Translations under genes and position numbers: made by a program
Assembly: GCA_029465975.1 (NCBI GenBank)
Contig: CM055728.1
Coordinates: 6,594,261-6,658,260, forward strand
Source of the DNA: Dallia pectoralis
Lineage: Eukaryota; Chordata; Actinopteri; Esociformes; Umbridae
DNA length: 64,000 nucleotides
Direction: 5' to 3'
The notes under the pieces: model-generated
The model's database searches: none
The model's input: only the letters and a program-made list of their open reading frames with translations
What the model was told of the DNA's origin: nothing
Shown: positions 10,268-22,200 of the stretch, in pieces
Layout: the number at the start of each line of letters is the position of its first letter
How positions within the stretch are numbered: position 1 is the stretch's first letter

Positions 10268-13200
10268 GTAAGACATGACTAGCTGAACCAACCATCTCCC
10301 TCCTCAGTCCTCTGACCACCCTTATTGCCACAACTCTGCTTGGCCCCGCCCCCTCCTAAATGCGCTGAAAGTAGTGTCCTACTTTCAGCGCATTTAGGGT
10401 TCTAAATACTGTATTTATTGTCATTGTTCATCCCTGTTGTTGTCTGTTTCTCTCTTTTACCTACCTCCTTCCTGCTCTCCCCATCTCCCAGGCCACCCTA
10501 GCGGAGAAACTGAGTCACGGCTGTCCGGACTGTGAGGCAGTGTTTGCCACTAAGGTCCGCCTTCAGAAGCACAAATTGTGGAACCACCCTGAGAGGGTAA
10601 CCATGGAGGACAAGCCTGAGCCCAAAACGCATAAGACCCCTGTGAAGGGGACCGTAAAGAAAAGGTGACCTGAGTTGGGCACGATCTAAAGCTTCTCCAG
10701 CATTTTCAAATTACATACAGTATATTGTAATAGCTGTTTAAAAAAGCTTTGTAATGTATGGAATGTTGAAAAGGTTATTCTTAATTCACCTTTGGCTAAG
10801 CCACACCCTAGAATGTAGATTGACCAATCACAGCGCAGCCAAGAACGAGCTGACAGAGGTCGTTCTTGGCTGCAACCTCTGTCACTTTTTCACAGCGCTC
10901 CATTGACTTTAACACAGGCATCTCATATTTCATGAAAGCGAGAAGTGAAAATAAGCAAAAGAAAACTAAATTGCAGTATATATATAATAGCAGTCCTCAA
11001 ACATTTAGATTTTGTGCTTTGCAGAGATCCAAGGTATGGATAAGCCAGATGATGTGCGCGCAAAACCCTGTGGAGCTAACCAAAACATCACCTTGTCAGC
11101 TAACGTTAATGTTACCTAGCATACCAGTTGTTGATACGCTAGCACACGCTGCTAATAAATACAACGTTATACTCGCGTAGTCCGTTTGCTTTGTAATAAC
11201 GATTATAGAAGTGAATAGAGACCTACCCAGCTTTGCATGAACAGTGTTGCTCCTTGATATTGTTAGTCCCAGCCTCCGTCTTGATTAGTAGGATATGCGG
11301 TGGTTCATTTTTCGACTGTGACCGGCTTTTGCCTCTATTTGGATGTCTTGTTGTTCCTTGCGTTTCACCTGTATGTCTTGAATATAGCCTTTGAACGCAT
11401 ATTGCAGCCCCTTTTGCCTACTTCTATCGGACACTTTATTTACTGCTATATTAAAGTTTGATAAATTTTCAGCAAGAAGAGCTGTCACAGCATAAGCCAT
11501 GTTAATACCAAACCAGAGCCCAGATGAAGTTGTCGGACGTAGCAACAGTAACTAAGGGGGGCGGGGCTTAGCCAAAGGTGAATTTGCCCTGACTTAGTGC
11601 TTACAGTCCATGGGTTGAGAGACTGAGAGACAAGCTGAACTTTCGGTCTTGTCTGGACATTATCAGTATAATTTGATTGTACCGTAGGCCAGGGTGGGCC
11701 AGTGTGGGTCAGGTGGATCCGGGTGGATCAGGGTGGATCCGGGTGGGCCAGTGTGGGTCAGGGTGGGCCAGTGTGGGTCAGGGTGGATCAGGGTGGGTCA
11801 GGGTGGATCAGGGTGGGCCAGTGTGGGTCAGGGTGGATCAGGGTAGGCCAGTGTGGGTCAGGGTGGATCAGGGTGGGCCAGTGTGGGTCAGGGTGGGCCA
11901 GTGTGGGTCAGGGTGGATCCGGGTGGATCAGGGTGGGCCAGTGTGGGTCAGGTGGATCCGGGTGGGCCAGTGTGGATCCGGGTGGGCCAGTGTGGATCAG
12001 GGTGGATCAGGGTGGGTCAGGGTGGGTCAGGTGGATCCGGGTGGGCCAGTGTGGATCCGGGTGGGCCAGTGTGGGTCAGGGTGGATCAGGGTGGGCCAGT
12101 GTGGGTCAGGGTGGGCCAGTGTGGGTCAGGGTGGATCAGGGTGGGCCAGTGTGGGTCAGGTGGATCCGGGTGGGCCAGTGTTGGTCAGGGTGGGCCAGTG
12201 TGGATCAGGGTGGATCAGGGTGGGCCAGTGTGGATCAGGGTGGGCCAGCGTGGGTCAGCGTGGATCAGGGTGGGCCAGTGTGGGCCAGGGTGGATCAGGG
12301 TGGGCCAGTGGTGGATCAGGGTGGGCCAGTGTGGGTCAGCGTGGATCAGGGTGGGCCAGGGGTGGATCAGGGTGGGCCAGGGTGGATCCGGGTGGATCAG
12401 GGTGGGCCGGGGGTGGATCAGGGTGGATCAGGGTGGGCCGGGGGTGGATCAGGGTGGATCAGGGTGGGCCAGTGTGGGTCAGCGTGGATCAGGGTGGGCC
12501 AGTGGTGGATCAGGGTGGATCAGGGTGGGCCGGGGGTGGATCAGGGTGGATCAGGGTGGGCCAGGGGTGGATCAGGGTGGGCCGGGGGTGGATCAGGGTG
12601 GATCAGGGTGGGCCAGGGGTGGATCAGGGTGGATCAGGGTGGGCCGGTGGTGGATCAGGGTGGGCCGGGGGTGGATCAGGGTGGATCAGGGTGGGCCAGG
12701 GGTGGATCAGGGTGGGCCAGGGGTCTCAGTCACCGCATTTTAGACACTTACCACTGCTGCAGGGGTTTATGTTAGGCCCAGTGCTCTTTCAGCAAAAGAT
12801 CTTTCCTCTATCTTTTCCCACTGTCTCTGTCAATAAATCATGAATGCTGGGGAATATGTCTTACATTATTTAACTAATGTGTCTTCCCCGTCCAGACCTA
12901 TGGAGAACAGTCCTCCGTCGCCAGTGTTCTTCAAAGTCAAGAAGACCCAGGAGGTGTCCAGCCCGTCCCAGAACGGTGAGTGTGCCCGCCAGGGTGGCAT
13001 GAGGAAACAGCACAGGCCCCATCAGCCATCTCAGCAGAAGGTCTCGTCTCCAAACACGTCTCCGAACACCTCTCCGAACACCTCTCCGAACACCTCTCCG
13101 AACACCTCTCCGAACACGTCTCCGAACACGTCTCCGAACACGTCTCCGAACACCCCGGGGGGGAGCGAGAGTGATGGGGAGACGGGGAGTCTTCCTCCAC

Positions 13201-16200
13201 CGTACCTTGATGAAGACAACGACAGGACGAGGCACAGTAAGAGTGAAATATTAAATATGTGCTATTAAACCCATTGATAACCCATTTAACAACATTAGAA
13301 GTAATAAGCTCCTGGTTTGCATTGTGGAGGTGTCACATTGCTCAACGTGGACCCGCTGTGTTTGACCTTTCCCTCCTCTCGGTTCTCCTTTTGAGCCAGG
13401 ACGGAAGCAGAAAACTCCTAAGAAGTTCACGGGAGAGCAGCCCTCCATCTCTGGGACATTCGGTCTGAAAGGTAGACACCTCTATTCACTATGTAGTTGC
13501 TGTTCTCATTGGAATGAAAGTCACTCACCAGCCCATTACAGGACCATTGGGTGGGCTTGGCATCTGAGGACCCCCCCCTCCCATATTTATTTCTGTAGCG
13601 GCAGCCTCTCTCCCTGCACTAAAGGGCAGACTAGAGAGTTGTTTCATTATCGGTTTTATTAGAATCAACGGCCTGGTCTGCATCGATGATTTTAGAAAGG
13701 CAGCCCAATTACCACTTTGTCTCTGGACCAATAAGATTAGCTCTCAGAAAGCCTTCTGACGTGGTTATCTGACGTGGTTGTTCTAAATGAAAGACCAGTT
13801 TGATGGGGAAAAGGTCAGAACTAGCTAGTGTAAAAAAAAAAATCTTCTCATTTTGTCCAAGCTCAGTGATTCACAATCAGCACAGCACATAACACGGCTC
13901 TGTCTCTCTACCTCCCCCCCACTCTATCTTTTCTTATTTCTCAACTTCCCTTTGTATAGATTTCTCTTAGTCAGCACCGCCCCCCACCCGCCACGCTCTT
14001 TCACATTAGTACAACCCAACTGAAGCATGAAGGATATACAGGCGTTCTGGTCACTGGTGTCTTACATCGCCACCTTGGAGACTCTCGGTAGATCTGGGCT
14101 GTGTTTAATAACTCTGACTGGAAATGTCATGAGACCCTTTGACCTTTTCTCATTTTACTGAACCTGACGCATGAAGGCACATGTGGTTTTAGATTAGATA
14201 AAACTTTATTGTTATTATACAGTAAAACTACAGTACAATGCATCCGACCAGAAGGGCAAAAGAGCAGTGCAAAAAGACTTGGAGTACAGTGTGAGGATGT
14301 GCAAAAATGTGCAGAGGGCACACCAGCAGGGAACATATGTGCAAGTGGTAAACGGATAGTACAAACGATAAGCATTGTGCAAAAGGCAAATATAATATAT
14401 AGGCTAGCAGTGTGCCGGGCAAGGTTACTGAAGGGTTTCATAGTTCATTATGTTAACAGCAGTTGGGAAGAAACTGTTCCTGAGCCTGCTGGTGCGGATG
14501 AGTAGAGATCTGATGGCAGGGGGGGGGAAAGAGTTTATGGCTCTGGTTTGAGTGGCCGCTGATAATGCCACGCGCTCTCTGCAAAATGCACGTATGTACC
14601 CACTGTGCCACACACTCTGTTCCAGGGCTGAATAAAGCTGAGGACAAGTTAAAGGCCGGCCGGGTGAAGAAATCAGAAGCGGTTCTGAATAACGACGATC
14701 ACCAGAGAAAGAATATCGGCCCAGCCTCACAGAAAGACCCGCCACCCCTCACCTCTGGGACTAATGCACTTCAATGTAAAGTCCCAAAACACACTATATT
14801 TTATTATAAACTATATAATTTTTTTCCTGATATACAGCTTTAGTGCTTTGAGTGGTCAAAGTTCACATAGATATTGATTGGTTGATTGGTTATTTGATGT
14901 TCTGGTTAATTGGTTAATTGCTGTGTTGATATATCACATGCAGGTGGTCCAGCAGATGCTCATTGGCATCATGCTATCTCAGAGCAGGGAGAGGTTGTGT
15001 GTCCAACCTGCTCTACTGTCACCAGAAAGACTGTCTCAGGCCTTAAGAAGCACATGGAGATCTGTCAAAAGGTTAGTGGACCTATGAACCTCCAATGAAC
15101 TTGGAAATTTGATGATGGTACTGCCTGGGAATGTTGCATGGAACGCCAGGGTGTAATTCCCAAAAGCAGAAACACAAAAAGGGATGATAGTCTGGTCAGT
15201 CTGCTGACTGACCACAATATGATTGGACCAGAGAACAATATCAATCTAAGCTGTTTTTTTCACAGCTCAAATGAAATATTTCCTTTCCATTTTATTTGCC
15301 ATTCCAGCCTGCAAATCTATCTTTATGACTTGTTGCATGATCCTCTCAATATAATTCATTCAACGAACCGTCTCTATGGGCACTTCTGTAGTTAGAATAC
15401 ATTTAGCATCACCCAGTTAGATATAAGAGTGAAGACATCTTCATCACCATTCATATCGACTCCTCTAGTCCCAGAATTGCCTCTGGATTCCATTTCTCTA
15501 CATGAATGACTGTGTTACACACTCACTGTTGAGCCTCTAAAGTCCCATTATTCTGGAGCACTTGCTATAAATTGTATTCAGATGCCTCATATCTACATAA
15601 AAAGGCACAGCCAGCTTGAACATCCTATCCCAGCAAAACCTATTTCATATTTGAAGGACTTATGCAAACGGAAATATATTTGTTTTATCTCTACAACGTC
15701 TGAAAACTAAGCTATGACTGTTAAAGTTTAATAATTTGCTTTGAATAATACTGTATATAATTAAATAATGTTTTTCAGGCGCTTCAGCTTATCATTTCGC
15801 ATTAAATGCTTTGAATATTTGGCAATAAATACATTCAATATTTTGCATTAAAATGCATTGAATATTTGGCATTAAATGCATTGAACAATAAATAGGGTGA
15901 CTATATTAATGGCTGTTTTAAATATGAATAACCACCAGCATATATGTAATACCCAATACACCAACAGCTTGGTGTTTTTATAAACATACATTACATATAG
16001 GACACAGGTATCACTTTCTGTTGAGGTTCTAGTTATACTCACATGATGTTAGAAAACTCCAGGTTTACCTGCGACACAAGGCCGTCCAATCTCATTTTAA
16101 TAACCCCTCAATCGTGTTAGTAACTCTTACCCTGCGTATAGAATAGGGCTGTAGTCAACCAAAGAAATGCTTAGTTGACCAAAGTCTTGTCCTGCGCAAC

Positions 16201-19200
16201 GATTAGTCGACTAAAAATAAAAAAAGGTCGTGATGTTTTGCATTTTGATTGAACATTTATTAAACAATTGTCATAGAGCTTTTATAAAACAACAACGAAA
16301 AAACATCAATAATAATAATAAACATTTTTGAAAATTAAGTGATTGTTATTAACTGCAAAGTGAGGAGCGCTGTCCTAGGTCTATAGTGACAGTCACAATC
16401 GCGCACCTGACCACACCACACTAGAGGTCTGCTACCCAACCCGAGCCCGACGGGGGTCCGGGTTAATGTTTAATGAACATCCTCGGTTTCGGGTCGGGTT
16501 CGGGTTTGTAAGTAAGAAAAACTAAAAGGCTATATATAGTTTACGTGCCGTCACCGTGTGCTTTGCTTGTTTGCTGTGTGTTGTTGTGGTGACCGGCACG
16601 CGAGACGAGACAGAGAAAGTACATGCGTGCGCAGATGTGCTTGTGCACAGCATGCCATAGGCTACACACAGACACAGGCGCTCCCTCTCTCTCTATGTAA
16701 CGTTATTTGTTTACCGTTTCAAGCAATCATTAAATAGAACATATTGCAAAAATGTTTCTTGATGTAAGAAACAGAGTGGACCTCGGGGTCAGGTCGGGTT
16801 CTGGTCAGGTTCGGGCTTAACATGTAAATGTAACTGTCGGGTCTAGTTAAATGATCGCGGGTACGGGCCGGGTTCGGGCTTCAGTTTAAAGCCCGTGCAG
16901 ACCTCTACACCACACGCTACAAAAAGCAGCAGTGCAGCCAGCCGCGTGCGGTTCCCGAGTGTTCTACGCGGTGCGCTAAACTGTGGCGCTGTTACAAAAC
17001 AGCCTAAATTAAAGCATTTAAAGTTGGGGATAAAACATATGCTAATTATATTTAGAATACAGTAATATATAACAGCTTATAAAGGAATAAATATCAAGGA
17101 GTAAATCAATGAAAATGTCTATTGGTGTAAAAAAAAATAATAAAAATGCAATTGGTCGACCAATGAGAATGTCAGTTGACCAAGACGGCTACGACCGATT
17201 AGTCGACTAAATGACTAAAGTTGACAGCCCTAGTATAGAATGCGTATAGCAAGCAAACCAGGCACTGCTCATCAACTAGCCAATACCCTCTCTACAGTGA
17301 AGCATGGTGGTGGCAGCATCATGCTTTGGGGATGTTTTTAGCGACAGGAACTGGGGCACTAATCAGGAACGAGGGAAAGATGAATGCAGCAATGTACAGA
17401 GACATCCTTGATGAAAACCTTTTCCAGAGCGCTCTGGACCTCAGTCTGGGCCGAAGGTTCATCTTCCAACAGGACAACTACTCTAAGCAAACAGCAAAGG
17501 TACCAAAGGAGTGGCTTCGGGACAACTCGGTGAATGTCCTTGAGTGGCCCAGACTTGAACCCTATTGAACATCTCTGGGGAGATCTGAAAATAGCTGTAC
17601 ACCAATGCTTTTTTGCGAGGTCCTGCAAAAAATAGTGGGAGAAACTGCCCAAAAATAGGTGTGCCAAGCTTGTAGCTTGTATACAAAAAATATACTTAAT
17701 ACTGCCAAAGTTGCTTTAACAAGGTATTGAGCGAAGGCTGTGAATACTTGTGTACATATTATATTTTAGTTCGTAATTATTCGCATATCTATAAACAATA
17801 TCAAACAAACGTCATTATCGATTATTGTGTGTACAAATTTGTGGGAAAAAAATAATCATCTCCATTTTGGAATAAGGCAGTAACATAACAAAATTTTGAA
17901 AAAGTGAAATGTTGTGAATACTTTCTGGATGCGCTGTAACTGCTTCACATTTTTAAAACAAATATGGTTCACCTTTCGTCCATTCACTAAAGTGTTTACG
18001 TTGCTAATTTCTTCAGTCCAGAAGACTTCTTTCCCCTGGCTAGCTTATCTTGTGTGCTGGGATTCCCTTCTGATTCCGTCGAGATAAAGTTGAATCTAAT
18101 CATCAGAATCTGAGATTTGATGAGTATGATGTTGTCTACTGATCACCAATTATGACTGTAGAACTGTATTACAGTCTCACAAAAAGTAGAAATTTGAAAT
18201 AGCACAACGGGTAGCTAGTGATTTGTTGTTATATAACGGCGGCGAGTCAAGCCTCTTGCTCTAGTCTGCCCTTAGTCCCCTTCACTATCCACTATCAGCT
18301 CTGATACGATAGACATTGGTGGACATCCTGTACTATAACTGGACATTGCTCTTATTTGCTGTTTACATATTGCTCTACATACTGCTCTGTGCTCATTTTG
18401 ATATCTGCTCTCACATCTAGACATTGCTCCTTTGCACTACTCGGATATATATGACACAGACTATGTGTATAAAATGTGTGTCCTAAATGCTGCAGCTATG
18501 TTTCAGAACAAATTCCTTGTATCTGTAAACAAACTAGGCAATAAAGCTGATTCTGATCTAGCTTGTTCTTTAGAATAAACACTGCTGAGCTTTTTAACTT
18601 GTAGCTCTGTAAGGAAGAGAACAGTTACTGTCTGTTTGCTTTTGTGCTTGTGGAAAATACATACTAGGAAAAACAGACACAAAGGAGAGATTTGTATTTG
18701 ATGATGGGAGGCTCATGTCTCCACGACAACAGGAGGAGTCATTGTCCATGCTGACCCAGTAATCTGCATCAATCTTGAGTCTGTGTAGTATTGAAAGGCA
18801 TTGAGTTATTTTGGAACCTCTCACTTTTGCATCTTTCTCTTTCTGGCAAAAAAGTCAGCATTTCGCCCGTTTCCAGGATTTCACACAAAATGTTGTATTA
18901 TTGTGAAAGTAAAAAAACTTAGAGTGACTAAAATGCAATTTCAGAAGGTGGAGGGGTTGTGACTCTTGCCAACCCCCAAATGGTTTCAGTGACGTACAAA
19001 AATGTCATGAAAGCCAGTTGTTTATGAAGCCTGTTTGGTGAATTGTGGGTCTTTTATTAAGGGACAGTATAAGCGGTAGAATAAGTGCCACATTAGCACG
19101 GTCACTGTAAAAACATCCTTTATGTGCTCAATTGATCGATATGTATTTGTTAGTTCTTCATAATATTGTCTGCTCACCGATTATTGGTCTTGCTGATTAC

Positions 19201-22200
19201 CTAAAGGAGAGCATAACTGGATTTGGATCACTAGCTCATGTGAAGGTCATACTGGGGACCACTAAGCACACGTGTGCTCTCCTCATAGGCAGTCTGTTGA
19301 AACTTTGGTTGAAGAGCTATGTTACTATATGTGACCTTTGTTCGTTGTAGCTCCAGGACGCCCTGAAGTGCCAGCAGTGCCAGAAACAGTTCAGGTCCAA
19401 GGCTGGACTCAACTACCATATGATGGCTGAGCACAGCAGCAAGGTACACACACACACACACACCCCTGGTAGTGTTGTAGGTCAGAGTGGCTGGGTTACA
19501 CCTAATTGACCCAGTAATCTGCTACCTAAACATGTGGAGTGACCAGTTGAATGATTTATATAGATGCTAAATGGCTACCACACAAACTGGTTCCTGTAGG
19601 GTAGGCTGTCATTTTCACTAAAGCCATCTCTCTGGTAGGCTACTTGATGTAAGTGTAACCGCTGGCAACATGGTGATACAGCAGAAAGGTTTTAGCTGCC
19701 CTAGTGAGTAGTCACTCACTGTGGGTATGAACCCATGTCACCATGTCATCTGATATGTATCAACATTAACGCCTGGTCCCGTCTGGTCAAAAAGGCTCTA
19801 TGTGAATATATATAACGTTACATGTAATTTAGCTTACTTTATTAATACCCACTTAGTGAGATCACCCATCTATATCAGTGTGTTTATTATGATATGTGAA
19901 TATATATAACGTTACATGTCATTTAGCTTACTTCAATAATACCCACTTAGTGAGATCACCCATCTATACCAGTGTGTTTATTATGATATGTGAATATATA
20001 TAACTTTACATGTCATTAAGCTTACTTCAATAATACCCACTTAGTGAGATCACCCATCTATACCAGTGTGTTTATTATGATATGTGAATATATATAACGT
20101 TACATGTCATTAAGCTTACTTCAATAATACCCACTTAGTGAGATCACCCATCTATACCAGTGTGTTTATTATGATATGTGAATATATATAACTTTACATG
20201 TCATTTAGCTTACTTCAATAATACCCACTTAGTGAGATCACCCATCTATATCAGTGTGTTTATTATGATATGTGAATATATAACGTTACATGTCATTTAG
20301 CTTACTTTATTAATACCCACCACCTAGTGAGATCACCCATCTATATCAGTGTGTTTATTATGATATGTGAATATATATAACGTTACATGTCATTAAGCTT
20401 ACTTCAATAATACCCACTTAGTGAGATCACCCATCTATACCAGTGTGTTTATTATGATATGTGAATATATATAACGTTACATGTCATTTAGCTTACTTCA
20501 ATAATACCCACTTAGTGAGATCACCCATCTATACCAGTGTGTTTATTATGATATGTGAATATATATAACTTTACATGTCATTAAGCTTACTTCAATAATA
20601 CCCACTTAGTGAGATCACCCATCTATACCAGTGTGTTTATTATGATATGTGAATATATATAACGTTACATGTCATTAAGCTTACCCACTTAGTGAGATCA
20701 ATAATGTGTTTATTATGATATGTGAATATATATAACCATTTAGCACTTTATTAATACCCACCTAGTGAGATCACCCATCTATACCATTTAGCTTAGTGAG
20801 ATCACCCATCTATACCAGTGTGTTTATTATGATATGTGAATATATATAACTTTACATGTCATTTAGCTTACTTCAATAATACCCACTTAGTGAGATCACC
20901 CATCTATATCAGTGTGTTTATTATGATATGTGAATATATAACGTTACATGTCATTTAGCTTACTTTATTAATACCCACTTAGTGAGATCACCCATCTATA
21001 CTAGTGTGTTTATTATGATATGTGAATATATATAACGTTACATGTCATTAAGCTTACTTTATTAATACCCACTTAGTGAGATCACCCATCTATACTAGTG
21101 TGTTTATTATGATATGTGAATATATATAACGTTGCATGTCATTAAGCTTACTTTATTAATACCCACCTAGTGAGATCACCCATCTATACCAGTGTGTTTA
21201 TTATGATATGTGAATATATATAACGTTACATGTCATTTAGCTTACTTTATTAATACCCACAAACCTAGTGAGATCACCCATATATACCAGTGTGTTTATT
21301 ATGATATGTGAATATATATAACGTTACATGTCATTTAGCTTACTTCAATAATACCCACTTAGTGAGATCACCCATCTATACCAGTGTGTTTATTATGATA
21401 TGTGAATATATAACGTTACATGTCATTAAGCTTACTTCAATAATACCCACTTAGTGAGATCACCCATCTATAACTGTGTGTTTATTATGATATGTGAATA
21501 TATATAACGTTACATTTCATTTAGCTTACTTTATTAATACCCACTTAGTGAGATCACCCATCTATACTAGTGTGTTTATTATGATATGTGAATATATATA
21601 ACGTTACATGTCATTTAGCTTACTTTATTAATACCCACTTAGTGAGATCACCCATCTATACTAGTGTGTTTATTATGATATGTGAATATATATAACGTTA
21701 CATGTCATTAAGCTTACTTTATTAATACCCACTTAGTGAGATCACCCATCTATACTAGTGTGTTTATTATGATATGTGAATATATAACGTTACATGTCAT
21801 TTAGCTTACTTTATTAATACCCACAAACCTAGTGAGATCACCCATATATACCAGTGTGTTTATTATGATATGTGAATATATAACGTTACATGTCATTTAG
21901 CTTACTTCAATAATACCCACTTAGTGAGATCACCCATCTATACCAGTGTGTTTATTATGATATGTGAATATATAACGTTACATGTCATTAAGCTTACTTC
22001 AATAATACCCACTTAGTGAGATCACCCATCTATAACTGTGTGTTTATTATGATATGTGAATATATATAACGTTACATTTCATTTAGCTTACTTTATTAAT
22101 ACCCACTTAGTGAGATCACCCATCTATACTAGTGTGTTTATTATGATATGTGAATATATATAACGTTACATGTCATTTAGCTTACTTTATTAATACCCAC

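Noticed and set aside
11677..12843. Three overlapping + strand open frames of 296-388 codons rich in Gly, Trp and Val
   Set aside because: They come entirely from the 10-bp G-rich array, which lacks stops in every frame, inside a znf512b intron.
12870..13235. Minus-strand open frames over the SPNT repeat
   Set aside because: Shadow of znf512b exon C, whose + frame fits splice phases and homology.
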